From assembly GCA_021397835.1 (NCBI GenBank), contig JAJFZO010000747.1, positions 5,892,501 to 5,956,500 on the forward strand: a stretch of 64,000 nucleotides of DNA, written 5' to 3'. Position 1 is the stretch's first letter. The number at the start of each line of letters is the position of its first letter. Under the pieces are notes generated by a model. The model had not been told where the DNA came from, did not search any database, and saw nothing but the letters and a program-made list of their open reading frames with translations. Position numbers and translations under genes: made by a program. Source of the DNA: Moringa oleifera. Lineage: Eukaryota; Streptophyta; Magnoliopsida; Brassicales; Moringaceae. Positions 35,315 to 48,463 of this stretch are shown in pieces.

Positions 35315-37979
35315 TTAGTTTTAAAAAAATAAATAGGTTGATTTAAATGAATTGTTGGGTGATTATTGCAATAATATTGGAGACAATATCGATGATGAAA
35401 AAAATAGCAAGACCGTTTTGTTCATTATTAGACTAATAATAATTTTCTAAAATTTGTTAGTCCTTGAAGGAAGGGCGACATAAAACAACCTAAGTGTCTT
35501 AATTATGATAATTTCTTAAATATTCATTATCTTTATAATTAAATAAGGTAATTAAGGGTTGTGTGGGTTGAGTTAGGGTTTAATGGTGTTTGAGGTCAAA
35601 TAGGTTAAATGCCTCTTCTTGATTGTGCATGCCATCACCATAGCTACCATTTTCATGATGTTGTTCAAATTCAAATATGCAAAAAAAATGGAATACCTTG
35701 ATGCGAATGGCGAATGAGTTTGCACAATAATGACTTGGTTTCTTCACTCTGGATAGTTTGGAAGATATTAAGATGATGTGAGAGAAGACATCAACGATAC
35801 TGATTCGATGAAGGTTACACTAATATTCATCATAGGATAAGGTCATCACAGTGGTGTAGTTGTAACTTATGTGCTTACTTTTACCCAAGAACAGACAATT
35901 GGCAAGAGTGACATTGTTTCTCATGAAACATATCTCAACGATAAAAAAGGATGATATGAGGAAGATGAGGTGAAATCAGAATCAAAAGGACAAGAATTAA
36001 ATCGTACATCTGAAAGAGCTTGTGAACTGTGCGATAAGATCAATTTTTAGAAGGACATGACGGTGCTCGATAAAAGGAAAATAGGAAGGACTTAAAAAAA
36101 GATTTCTCTTGTCACAATTCTTGAAAATTATAACAACTTGCAAATAAGAGTAAGAAAAATTAAAGCATTAGATGACCCAAATACCTTACAAAATTATTGA
36201 AATGTGAAATTAACTTTATAACTCTTCATAGTTATTGACAATCTTTAACGATATAAGTCAATTTAAGCTAAATTAATAATTTAAATATTAAATTGATTCA
36301 AAAAAATATTAAATTTTTTAAAAGGCAAAAATTATAAATTTAAAAATAATATTTATTTTTTAAAAATAAAATTTTAAAAATAATTTAATAAATATATGTT
36401 GAAACTAAAAGCCAAATAATATAATATTATATTTTAAAAACATATAATATTATATCAAGAAACAATAACACAGCATTAAAACTCATGTGCAAAATCTAAA
36501 AGAGTTAAACTACAAAAATTATTTAATTTAGATCAACAGCCCTAGATGTGTAGAGGATTATTGAAAATATCTGCATAACCCCTCGTGACCACAAACAAAA
36601 TTTAATGAAGATTTTGTAAGTTTAATTATATTTTTTACATAATAATTATTTTTTAAAAAAATGAATTATAAGACAAACCCAAAAGACTAAAAATGAAAAC
36701 CAACCAACACTAAAAACTTTATATATATGTATATAATATGGTTAGTCAATGACTATAAGTTTAATGATAAAAGTTGTATTTAAATTTCAAATTATATTTC
36801 ATTAAAATAAATAAATAAATATTAAAATTATATAATGTTTTAATATTTATTTCATATTATTAATTAAAATTTTAAATTAAAAAATAATAAATTAAATATT
36901 AATTTATTAATTTAAATTAAATTAAATTTTAACTTAAATGATTATAAAAAATTAAAAAATAATTTTGTTATTAAAATATCCAAAAAAATTATTCAAATAA
37001 ATTTTTTACTTTATTTTGAATTTATTTTAAAATTTAAATACTTTTTAATATAATATTTATTTTTTATAAATATTTTACAATTTTTTAAAAAAATTTGATA
37101 ATATAAATTTAAATATATATATTCAATATTTAAAATTTTTTGAAATATTTTATGATGATAGTTTGAATATTTTTTATATTTATCAAAAATTTTAAATTAC
37201 ATTTTATTATATAAAATTTTTTATTTAATTTATTATATTTTAAATATAAAATTTGAATTAATAACATAAACTAAATATAAAAGTTTTACACAATTCTTAC
37301 CAAAAAAACCCTTAAGCAGCGCTATGCATGAAAAAGGAATTAAGAAAATTATCAAAATTAGCACCCCACGTCTTTTTTTTTAACAAAAAAAATCTATCTT
37401 TATTAACTTTTTTTATTTTAGCATTTAAATATATTGTGAAGACAATGATACCCTTGAAATTAAATAAATTTAAAAATTAAAATAATTCATTTAAATATGG
37501 TCTTTCTTTCTCTTTGAGCTTTCTTTGAACTCTATTTCTCTTCAAGCTTTCCCTCTCTTCAAGTTTCCTCTCTCCTTGGTTTCTCTTTGTTCTCTTTTTT
37601 TTTTTTTTTTCATCTTTTCTCATTACATTTATATTCAAGATCTACCAAGCCAAAATTCAAAGAAACTTTTGAAGGTAGTCATTGATATTTTTGATTGATT
37701 TTCTGGCATTGATATACAAATATTGTAAACATTAAGAACAAAACTCATAATTTTTATAACACATTTCTTTTCAAAATCAAAAAAGAATCAAGTAAGCCAA
37801 GAAGATATAGGTATATGTTTAAACAAAAATGTAGCTTAAAGTTTCAAAATTTTCATTTTTAAAGTAAAAAACATGACATATATTTATTTGGTTACTTAAA
37901 GTGAAGAATCATGCAATAATAATGAAATTGTACAATATTTCATAAAATGGTATCTTAATTATTAAATCGTAATATCAAC
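35315..37979. other. AT-rich intergenic sequence
   Basis: Most of this is very AT-rich DNA (especially 36240-37300) with no gene. A pyrimidine-rich tract runs from 37497 to 37620, just inside a possible transposon end at about 37336-37365. Confidence 0.4.
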
Positions 37980-38225
37980 ACACAAATCGTTACTTCTTTC
38001 TTTATTTCGTTATTTCTTTCAGCAAATCGTTACTTGTTTCAGAAATCGTTACTTGTTCAGCAAATTGTTACTTATTTTCTAAATCATTACTTATTTACCG
38101 AAATCGTTACTTGTTTACTGAAATCATTTTTTCTTTCATAAATCATTACTTCTTTACTTAAATCTTAGTTTTTTTCTGTAAATCATTACTTCTTCTGTGA
38201 AATCATTATTTTTTCTCTATAATAA
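37980..38225. repeat. Minisatellite, 17-21 bp unit (AAATCGTTACTTGTTT)
   Basis: At least eleven degenerate copies of AAATCGTTACTTsTTTmC in tandem, with variants AAATCATTACTTCTTT and AAATTGTTACTTATTT. There is no spacer DNA between units beyond small length changes. Confidence 0.9.
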
Positions 38226-38404
38226 TTTTTCGGGCTTTCAAGACTCTTAGAGGTCGCATATGACTTATAAATTAATTTAGTATTGATCACCTACATTTAA
38301 ATTAAAAAAATCAAAATTCAATTAAATAGATTAATAAACACATAAAAAGTTAGAAAATAAATAAAAATTAAATATAAAATCAAATAAATCAAGTCATAAA
38401 ATAT

Positions 38405-38700
38405 AAAAACTATATATGAAATTGAAAAATAAGAAAAAATTAAAAAATATGACACAAAATTAAAAATATGATACAAAATTAAAAAATATGATACGAAATT
38501 GAAAAAGAAGACACAAAATTAAAAAATATGATCAAAAATTAAAAAATGATGCGAAATTAAAAAAATATGATACGAAATTGAAAAATATTGTATAAAATTA
38601 AAAAATATCATATGAAATTAGTAAACATAATATTAAATTAAAAATATAATATGAAATTAAAAAACACGATATGATTTGTAAAAATAACATATGAGTATCA
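38405..38700. repeat. Minisatellite, about 19-bp unit (AAATTAAAAAATATGATAC)
   Basis: About a dozen copies of AAATTnAAAAATATGAyAC in tandem, with variants such as AAATTGAAAAAGAAGACAC. It lies 180 bp after the first minisatellite and has an unrelated unit of similar length. Confidence 0.9.
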
Positions 38701-39681
38701 AACATGATATGATTCTTATTATCAAGTTACAAAAGTAAATATTTAATACATCCGTATCAAGGAATTAAAATCAAAATCCTAAAAAATTGAACAAATATAT
38801 GCGATGTACATAGATAACTCAAACCAATTATTGAACTTCAAAGCACTAAAACAGACATGTAAAAAAAAATATTGTATCAAAAAATCAAATATTCGTAAAT
38901 CAACAATCGAAATCACTTAAAACATATTAAAAATAATTTTTTTTTTAAATTTTCACACATCAAAAATAAATTTAAAATGATAAAATAAAGACGAATTAAA
39001 AGTTGCGAGACAATTCGATTTGTGAGTATCTAATAATAAAAGATTTTAAAATTTAAATCGAAATTATCGTTTAAAACTATATATTGATTAATTTCTTCTA
39101 ATTAAACTAGCTCGATGATATTTTTGATGATTTGTATGCAATAGAATGCAAAGAATTAGTAATAACAAATTAAACAATGACGAAAAGAAGAGAAAAAGGT
39201 GAACGGAAAACTGGAAAGAAAAAAAGAGAAAGAGGGACATTTGAAAAAGTTTGATTTTTGATTTCTCTAATTGGTAAATAGATAATTACACATTGCTTAT
39301 TAAGAATATTTTGGTTTGGAATAGCTAAAAAGTGTTAAAATAATATAAATTACAAATTTATGATATTTTCACCAATACTCCTATAGGATGTCCAAAAAAT
39401 AAAATTTCCCCGGACTGCAAAAAAATTTGGGGAAGTCAATAGTCAACCTCAGACGGCACCGTTTAATTGAGATCTCTGACACCTAGGGCTCGATACATTA
39501 GTTGAAAGGCCAATTTAGTCACTTAACACAAAGACTTTTTCTTAAGCAAGCTGCAGCGTTCTGTCTTTGAACTGTTTATCTCCGTTCCTTGCCTCTTTCC
39601 CTTCCCTTTTCTCTCTCTCTTGCAGAGGTGTACCTGAACGCTAGGGTTTGCGTTTGGGAATAAATTAAGTAATAAGAAAAA
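38701..39681. other. AT-rich sequence and DCP1 upstream region
   Basis: 38701-39390 holds no gene; a purine-rich stretch lies at 39180-39240. The DCP1 promoter and 5'UTR probably lie in 39400-39681, where GC content rises. The leader is pyrimidine-rich (TCTCTCTCTCTTGCAG near 39615). No clear TATA box is visible. Confidence 0.4.
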
Positions 39682-42600
39682 ATGTCGCAGAACGGGAAAT
39701 TGATGCCGAATTTGGACCAACAGAGCACAAAAATCCTTAATCTTACAGTTCTTCAGCGAATTGACCCATTTGTGGAAGAAATTCTCATCACAGCTGCTCA
39801 TGTCACGTTCTATGAATTCAATATCGAGCTCAGCCAATGGGTAAACACATATACAATCACATACCTGTATGCATATGCGTATAAACACGCTTTGTACACA
39901 TGCGATTTTGCTTAATCCCTCTGTGCTTCTGCTGCAGAGTCGCAAGGACGTAGAAGGATCTCTCTTCGTCGTCAAGAGGTGAGTTCATTTATACATAGAT
40001 AGGCACTTATATATTATATATAGATAGGCACTTATATATGTGTGTATTTATATCGCGCTACATTAGATTATGGAAATTTTAGCTCTTGATTTTCTGGATG
40101 TAATTAATATCCATGATCTTTTCTTTGCAGCATTAGTGTTAAGCTGAGTATTTTCTGAAGAATTGCTCTGCATTGAGTAGTTTTATAAATAATTATTTGT
40201 TCTTTTTCCTCTCTTTTTTGCCCTTATGTTAGGAACACCCAGCCTCGTTTTCAGTTTATTGTGATGAATCGTCGCAATACAGGTTAGTTTCTCTTGTTAC
40301 TTAATGTTTCTAAGCTCCATGTCTGCACCGTTAGTTGCTTTGACCTTCTACGTTAATAGGGAAAAACTTCCTGCTCTTTGATCATCATGGTTGATTCTGG
40401 TTATTGGCTTTGCATGCGTAGTAATTTGGTTGTCATACTAAGGTAATAATAAGAATTTAAACCAATAAACTATCACAAAAAAAAAAAAAGTTTTGTAGCA
40501 GTGGAAGTCTATGAAATGACTGTATTGGGATTTTTGGCTCTCGCTTAATGTTTTCAAACCTGATTACTGTTGTGCAGGCTTGTGGTGCTCTTCATTTGGA
40601 TCAAAGTTGAAGTAGCATTCTAACTTAAGAACTACTTGTATGACTCAGTACAATCTAGCTTCTAACATCCTTGTGTTGCATGAACCTTTCCTTTCTTTTC
40701 TTTTCTTTTTTTTGTGATTTTTTAAATGTAAGGAAAAATTCAAAGGCACACAAAACCGAAGTTTTAAGTAATATGCAAACGACCTTAAAAGTTGCTTTCA
40801 ATTACTTATTAGAAAATTACCATGTAGGAGAACTTATTAGCAATTCGTTTATATTAAATAGAACGAGGTGTATATATAACAATGGTAGAATGTTTCTGTC
40901 ATCATTTACAGTATCTCAGACACTAATTTCTCATGAAGTACTTTCAAAGACCAAGTTTTATTGCAGTTGCTAATTTCTGCCCAAATTTTTAATAATCAAA
41001 GCTATATTAGTATATACTGAATCTATTTTATTTGACATTTTCAGTAGCAATGAATTATGAGTGTTTTTGTTCAGTGAAAGTTTCAACCGTGAACATTAAT
41101 CTGTACTCTATAGCAGTTGCTATGTATTGCTGCTTGTCTCTATCCTTCCATATGTATGCACTTCATTCTGGATACTTTACTTGCAAATTTGAGTCTCGAT
41201 CAAAGTCATACTGATAGCTTCTTTCTACAAAAATATGGACAGCGACCTTGAAGGACTTGTTTGACTCAAGATCTGGATTAATTTAAGTTTGGAAAATTCA
41301 AGATCACCTAAGATATTAAATATATTTTGGAGTGATTCTGTTGGAATCTGGAAATAGCCTTTTTGTTACAAATTACATTGTCCGATTCAGTTAAAATTTA
41401 TTTCTTTTATTAGGTTTCTTGCTAAATTCTTAAGAAAAGAAACAGTGGAAACTTCTCAAACTATTGTTTTCTGCTGTTGTTATTGCGATACCCTTCAACT
41501 TGGCAGTATATTAGCATTAGTTCTTTTTTTTTCTTTCCTTTTTTATGCATACATGAGTATTACACTTCCAGCTATGTTTATCTTGCTTCTTTGGTGATTC
41601 AAAGAAATATTTTTTGCTTTTGTTATTGACTGCTCACCTGTCAATTGTGAGAAAGTATCAATCATGTATAAGGTTCCCACTGAGCTTTAGCTGAGCTGAG
41701 AAGGGTTAGGAGAGGGCATTGCTTTGTATCTTGCCAACCAAAAGTAGAAGAAAATGATTTCTAAGGTTGTTGAGTTGCTTTGATTGCCAATGTTTCTTTT
41801 GTGGCTATTTCTCTTTAAAGAATTTTCTTCAATAGAGGAGAAAAGGATCTATGAGTATGTGTCTTGGTTACTGCTTTTTTCTTTTCCGATGATTATTTAA
41901 ACCAACAGTCTTGTTATACAGTTTACGTATATATCATGATTTAGTTTCCCTTTTTGGTACTCCATGTTCAATTTTTTGTCCTCAGGTGAAGCATGTATCT
42001 GTATATTATCTTGGTGTCTTTTGGCTGTTGAAATGTGCTATGACGATGCAATGTTGTTACCAAATACAGTCTAGATTCCATTTTCTGTGCTAGCAATTGA
42101 TAAATTTCAAATGATGTCTTCTATATGGTTAGCATATGTGTCAATAAATATGTGTGTACTAACTTTTGAGGGGCTTCTGGTTTGTTGGTGTAAGCAGATA
42201 ATTTAGTGGAAAATCTCTTGGGAGATTTTGAGTATGAAGTCCAAGTTCCATATCTATTGTATCGTAATGCAACCCAAGAAGTGAATGGAATTTGGTTCTA
42301 CAATGCGCGTGAATGTGAAGAGGTTGCCAATCTTTTTAGCAGGTATATCTGTTTTCTCACGGTGGAATGTTATTTAGAAGCTAGTCAAATCTGTGCATTA
42401 CACCTTGAATTAGGAGGAAGGGGCTCTCAAGCAAAGTTAGAGTCTTAGGTTGTTGAAAGCAGTTTACGGGAATGGCTGTGAACAGAGCCTAACAGCTGAT
42501 ACCATTCATGCGTAGGTCAGATTTTCATCTTTTCTTGTGTATGAGCGATGAGTAGGGCAGCTCTAGATCTTGGCCATGGTTTTTTGGGTTCTTGACCTAG

Positions 42601-42998
42601 CTCAACGTAAAGTTTGATGTGAGTGTTGGGCTTGGTGATCGCTCCATGTGGTGTTGGATTCTCTCACCATGAAAACGTAAACATTATTTTTTTTCAAAAA
42701 ATTTTTGGTCGTATTCTCATGATATGATCGAATAGGAGGAGGAAATAATACGTGTAACTAACCCCAACTAGATTTAAATTAAGGCTGACTTGAGCTGAGT
42801 TATAGTAGTGACTTTTTACTAATTCGTATAGAAAGCTTCATTTCATTTGATTATGAAACATGGCCTTCAGATATTGGATATAATTGTTGGAACCTTTACT
42901 TTACTCTTTTATTTTCATTATCTTGATTAAAAGTAGCTTCACTCTTTAATTTATTGTGTCTGTGTTTATTCTAGCACTAAATTTGAGTTGTAAAGTCT

Positions 42999-43034
<36 letters not shown>

Positions 43035-45847
43035 TTATTAGATACATGTATCTTTCTTTTTTTAAAAAAATAATAATAATAATATGATAGCTACATGTAT
43101 CTTTCATGATTGTATCTTATTGAGTTTATGGCATTGCAGAATACTTAATGCATACTCCAAGGTACCTCAGAAGTCAAAGGTATCATCTGCAAAAAGGTAT
43201 TGATTTATCCGTTCACACATAGAATTCCTTTCTATATTTTTCTGACTTAGGAAACATTATTAATTTTTTATACCTATTTATGCTCAAAAGTTTACATCAC
43301 AATTTCCCACTGATATTTGCAATTCCTGAGTTGAGTCCAACCATAGCATTCAACAACTGAGACCTTTGCACTTTGATGTGTGGCGTAAATGATTGTTGAG
43401 CTGCATTTTTTATTTTTTTCCCCCATTAAAGCCAGAGCAGCATAATAATCGTAAGAGACATATTGTATGTTAAACATAGTGCTTTGGTAAAGTGAAAAAG
43501 TTGGGCTCTGATGGGAAGCAATCATTGTTTTCCTTGTCTGGTCCACACATCAGGTAAATCTATAATGCATGTGAAGATTGCACCTTAAATTTTTATCTTA
43601 TGTTCTTGATTCACCTTGGGCTCACCTTAGCCTGCACATTGTGTATAGAACTCCTTACAGGTTTGTCTATTGTGTGTTTGTAATTTGCATTCATGTGAAT
43701 GAATAAGAAGTCACAAAAGGTGTTGGATTTGCTTTCCATCCGTGCCTTACTGTCTAGTTTGCTCGTATAGTTGTTTATGTGGCAGGAATTTGTTTGTGTG
43801 CTTAACTTTGAAACATCAGGTATAATTGTTCTGCCCTTTAGCAAGGTAAAACTATAGTTCAAGCTGAATGCGAATGCATTGTTTGGTAATATCATTATTA
43901 GAAGTACACGATCATTGCGGGCTTTACATGATGTGTCACTTCCTAATTGTAATTCATGTTTGCTTCTGTTGACATCCCATCGATCATGCAAATTTGTCAA
44001 TTGCACACCTTTTAAATAATATATGATTGTTAGAACTTAGGTCATGATGTTTTCTCTTGTTCTTTTATTGCAGTGAGTTTGAGGAACTGGAAGCTGTGCC
44101 AACAATGGCTGTTATGGATGGTCCACTGGAGCCATCATCGACAACTGCCTCCACTGTCGCTGATGTCCCTGATGACCCTGCCTTTGTGAACTTCTTCAGC
44201 GTATGTACTTTCTGCAACTTATTACTCAGTTCTTGTTACTTTTTGGATCACTTCACTTTAAATGCACCCAATGATATGCAGTATGTGAAAGATGAGTTAG
44301 AATGTCATAGTTACAAAATATGATGTCAATTATTAAAAGTTTCTAATCTTGCATTTTCAGAAATTTAAATCATTTTATCCTTAATTCTACAAGAAATTGA
44401 GTGTTGCTGCTGTACACTTGATTCTGGAGCTTCTTTCTTGCAAATATTTAAAAACCAGATGTCAGCCTCATTTTTACTTTTGGTACAATGACATCACTAT
44501 GTGATTCTGGTTAGCCACTGATTTCATTAATCCATGCACAAAGAGATAAAATTACGTATATATGTTTGTTTAATCCCTGTTCAAGCAGCATTTTGGTAGG
44601 ATGCAATATATAAGTTGGCTAAGAAATATTTTGAAAGCCTGATCATGTTTACTTGTCAGACATAATAAAAGATGAAAACAATCGATAATATGTAAGTTCC
44701 TTAACCACCATATCATTATGACTGGTTAAAGATAAGTCAAACAGATAATTATCTGCATTGAATCACCCCACTAACATCAGGGGTGTGCAGTTGATATCAG
44801 TTGTACCGTCTGATTATGTCAACATCTGATGTTGTGGCTAGATGGACTGAACCATTTGCATAACTCGTATGTTTTAACCTGTTTAATAAATCATGAGGAA
44901 TAGTCATTCTGTTAGACTAGAAACATTTATTATGTTTCTCAAATGCCTGACTGTGTTGGGTACTTTAGCATTCAGTACTGAACTGTTGAACCTCAGCTCC
45001 TATTGTTGCCTTATATATGATCAAATCTAAGTCTTATACATAATTGCAGTCTGCGATGACTATTGGGCATGCTTCAAATGCACCAGTTGCTGGACAACCT
45101 TACCAGTCTTCTGCAAGGATATCTCCGCCTTCCCATCCTGCCAATGGTGCCTCTCCAACTGTGCCATCCCAGCAAATCCCATCTCTGCCTCTGTCGGCAT
45201 CTACTCCACTAATGCCACTCCTTGATACCCCTGAATCCAATACCATCAACAACCAAGCAACTAATCTTGTGAAACCTTCCTCATTCTTTGTTCCTCCACC
45301 TTCATCTTCCGCACGGATGATGCCACCTGTCTCAACATCTATGCCTAATGCACCTGCACTTAATCCTACTGTGAATCTACAACGGCCATATGGTGCTCCA
45401 TTGCTTCAGCCTTTTCCGCCACCTACTCCTCCACCTTCTCTCACTCCTTCTTCTATTCCTACTCAAAACTATGGGCAAGTTATCAGCAGAGAAAAAGTGC
45501 GAGATGCCCTTCTAGTGCTTGTTCAGGTTAGTTTTTATAATTACATATATTTTTAAAGCAAGAGGCACAGCTAGGAAGTGTTTCTTTAACTGCTGTTAAA
45601 GGGCATTCAACATCTCAAGGAAATGAGCATTCTAAAATTTGCTAGAAAAATATACTTGGGAGTGGTGATGTGGACATGACTAAAAGAGGATATGCTTTTT
45701 CCTTCTTAACACTGAATTACTTAATGAAATTAGTTATTATTATTTGTGTCCTCCAACTATTATATCAGTGTGCCATTGCATGTATGACAGGACAATCAAT
45801 TCATTGACATGGTGTATCGAGCACTACTAAATGCACACAACTCATAG
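39682..45847 (+). CDS. DCP1: mRNA-decapping enzyme subunit DCP1
   Basis: Exons: 39682-39840, 39938-39978, 40233-40282, 42198-42342, 43140-43196, 44074-44200, 45050-45526, 45791-45847, giving 370 aa, close to Arabidopsis DCP1. All introns are GT-AG; the third is 1.9 kb. DCP1 activates the DCP2 decapping enzyme in P-bodies at the start of 5'-3' mRNA decay. The N-terminal EVH1-like domain (about 15-135) shows LQRIDPFVEEILITAAHVTF, TQPRFQFIVMNRRNT, NLLGDFEYEVQVPYLLYRN and GIWFYNARECEEVANLFSRI. A Ser/Pro-rich linker (about 195-340) follows. The C-terminus ISREKVRDALLVLV... DNQFIDMVYRALLNAH is the DCP1 trimerisation helix. The start codon is chosen because it opens the conserved frame and follows a GC-richer leader. 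Decapping function is inferred from family. Confidence 0.95.
39997..40046 (+). repeat. 25-bp duplication in DCP1 intron 2
   Basis: ATAGATAGGCACTTATATAT occurs at 39997 and again at 40022, period 25 bp, in an intron of only about 250 bp. Confidence 0.85.
43002..43030. repeat. (TA)n microsatellite in DCP1 intron 4
   Basis: An uninterrupted AT dinucleotide run inside the intron between 42343 and 43139. Confidence 0.95.
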
Positions 45848-46419
45848 TCTTTTGGAAGAGGTGATTATCAACTGCTGGAGTTTTGTCAACTGTGTAGCCT
45901 TTTTGGTTCCCGATCACAAGTGTGTAAGACCCACATTGTATAGCATATCAGTCTAGTTAGTTATGTTGCCGGTTTGTGATCTATTCTTCAACATAAAGTT
46001 GTTACTCTTAAGGGTTACTGATGCCCCATATTTGTGGACACACTGGTGATTGCAAATTTGCAATGTGAATGAATTTATATCTTAATCTGTTACATGTCAG
46101 TAGTCTGTTTTTTTTTTTTTTCCTTCTTTAGGGAAGCAGTCAGGGAAGTTTGTAATCAGTGCTCTGGTTGAGGGGTATGTAATTGTATCACTTTTGAGGT
46201 ACGAGGTTGGGCGAGACTTGGAGAACATTAGTGGGTGTGATGCGCATTTTTATATGGTTAAATGCCTACATTTTAGACCTCCAGCATCTAGGTCGTGGAG
46301 GTTTTCGTTCAATTAACAGAATTTTGTTGAGACGACCTCTTTACACAAGAAAATTGGTGTAGAACACCATAAGGTTGCCAGAACTCTATCGGGACCAATT
46401 TATTGGCATTTTTCAATCT
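45848..46419 (+). other. DCP1 3'UTR and flank
   Basis: Transcript sequence probably continues for 200-300 bases after the TAG. A T-rich stretch with TTTTTTTTTTTTTT lies near 46108-46122. No canonical AATAAA is seen close to the stop codon. No other feature was recognised. Confidence 0.4.
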
Positions 46420-46670
46420 TAAGCCTTTTAACTTTTATGTTGAATTGAGTTTCGATCATTTTAAAGGATCTGAAAGTAATGTGTTGGACATTTACCTTGC
46501 TTGAGGTATATTCATGTAAACTGAGTATGGTCATCAATTAGAGTGAGAAAATATCGAAAACCAATATGAGAAATGACATTATAGTGGTCTCAGATATCAC
46601 AGTTGTATCAAGACAAAGGAATACTTGAGACGTGATTGCAAGAATCAAAAGATAGGTGCTTTTGCTTGGT
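46420..46670 (-). pseudogene. Ty1/copia integrase fragment, antisense to DCP1
   Basis: Minus-strand translation gives KQKHLSFDSCNHVSSIPLS, then a damaged YNCDI-DHYNVISHIGFRYF and LTLIDDHTQFT-IYLKQGKC. This is the start of the copia integrase core, with its usual W-G-P motif region mutated; the LTLIDDHTQFT segment contains the second-position Asp context of the DDE site. Several stops prove it is dead. It is unrelated in position to the plus-strand copia relic at 31640. Confidence 0.75.
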
Positions 46671-46739
46671 TGAGGGATAGATATAACTAAGGTTCATCAT
46701 AGTTAAGATTAATAGTATCAAAATCCAATTTTTTTTTAC

Positions 46740-46943
46740 AGGAGTTGCAGTCTCCTACTAGATACTAGAAATTAATGATATAAGTTGTAGTTATCTATCG
46801 AAATTAATGACACAAGTTGTACTCTGTTAATATATACCATAACTTGTAATTATGAACTATGAAAACAATCACTATACGTATTATATGTACAAATAGATTT
46901 TTTGCACGTCGACAATTACTATATTTATTGATGAACTAAAAAA

Positions 46944-46988
<45 letters not shown>

Positions 46989-47048
46989 TAATGAATTTTG
47001 ACTGTCACTAAAAAGTGATATTAGAAAATAATAATTTTTTTGTAGTGG
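46740..47048 (-). mobile_element. CACTA element terminus (second copy)
   Basis: The plus strand ends GTCACTAAAAAGTGATATTAG ... TTTTTTTGTAGTG at 47048. It has the same order of words as the terminus at 14476: a CATAACTT block, ATCACTATAnGTAT, AGATTTTTT, GAACTAAAAAATyT, a long TA run and TCACTAAAAAGTG. No transposase and no opposite end are visible, so it is a solo terminus or a deletion derivative that landed next to a copia relic. Confidence 0.75.
46947..46982. repeat. (TA)n microsatellite within the CACTA terminus
   Basis: A long AT run, creating an artificial Ile-Tyr repeat frame on the minus strand. The CACTA terminus at 14476 carries a TA run at the same relative position. Confidence 0.95.
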
Positions 47049-48463
47049 TTGAAAATAAAATATATGTATATATATATATATATAACTCTTCCTTATTTTC
47101 ATATGATAGTTATTTTAGGGATTCATTTTAAAATTATTATTTTGAGTTTTCAAGGAATTAGAACCTATAAAAAAAAATATAATACTTTGATAAAAATAAC
47201 AAACATTAAAAAAAAAATTTATTTAAAATAATGTAGGAAAAAAATTTATGTTTGGGAAACCAAACATTTTGTTAGAAGTAAAAGATAAATGATGGGGCTA
47301 AACTTTGTCTATAAGATCTATTGTAAAGTTATGACCAATACCTTAATACTTAAAAAGCAAAAACACATGAGAATAAAATAATAAACGTCTAGATGATACC
47401 TGAAAACACATCTCTAAAATATTTTATTTTTAAAGAAATATTGTTGTGAACGATAGTCACAGATTGTCAATATTTAAAGCATTTTAACATATAAAAATAA
47501 TGCAGCTAATTACATAAAAGAAATGGTAAAAATAAAGAAAAAAAATTGTCTCTTTCATTTTTGTATACATAAGTATGTATATTCAAAAGCTATCTCTCCA
47601 TAAAATGTAGGTTCATGTTCTCCGCAAAATCAATTTTGACACTTGGTAAGTGTAACATTTAAAATTACTTACATAAATTTAAATGAAAACACTATATTAT
47701 TGCTTCTTTTTTTTTTTTCTTTTTGTAGTCGAAAGAGTTAAATCGAGATCCAACTCTAATAAAGCTTTTTAAATAGATCATACTAAAAACTCCAATCCCC
47801 TATGAGTTCATTAATGAATGTGCTAAACAAGTACATATAAATTTATTTTTTTAAGCATTTGACAAATAACCTTAATTATGTAATTCTTTATTTGATGTTT
47901 AAGTAATGCATTGGTTAACACAAAATGTTTTCTTGTAGGATTGTATCAAGGAGTTGGTTGCCTTCACTTTTCAACCACGAAAGGAATCTATTAAGACTTC
48001 TGAGATAGACCATACTAACTTTTTTACAAGGCAGTAAGTGAAGAGAATGAGCATTGAGAGTATGGACTTGGCTCTCAAGCACAATTATATTACTCAATCC
48101 AGAATTCTAATAGTAGACGCTTTATCGATGACGTAGTCATATAAGATATGCACCCTCAAATGAAGGCTATGGAAAAGTGCTTGAAGTATAATATAGGACT
48201 ATGAAGGAGCATTTAAAGGAGGAGTGTAGAAAGAAAAAGCAAGATTGTATGCAGGAAGTCTAGATGGAAGAGCGTATCCATATGATGGAAGCTTTATTCC
48301 TATAAGGCCCAATTCTTAGCTCTTTTCCAGCACTGCCTAATAGTTCCGCTGATGTTTAAGTTGATTTTCATTTTTTCTTGGTTATAGTTGATCAGAATAG
48401 TATAATATTGTTTACTAATTAACTGTTTATTTATATACGTAATTTGGATTAAATTTAATTTAG
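47049..48463. other. Intergenic sequence, no feature assigned
   Basis: AT-rich up to about 47900. Between 47930 and 48310 the plus strand has short open pieces (DCIKELVAFTFQPRKESIKT; KEECRKKKQDCMQE) that look like an old coding relic with charged, helical character, but I recognise no family. Confidence 0.35.

Noticed and set aside
37980..38225. CRISPR-like appearance of regularly spaced repeats
   Set aside because: Units are directly adjacent without unique spacers and the host is a plant nuclear genome; it is a minisatellite.
39523..39975. 150-codon minus-strand frame over the DCP1 start
   Set aside because: Antisense shadow of DCP1 exon 1 and leader; the plus strand has the conserved protein.
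46881..47231. Ile-Tyr repeat frames
   Set aside because: Artefact of the TA microsatellite in the CACTA terminus.
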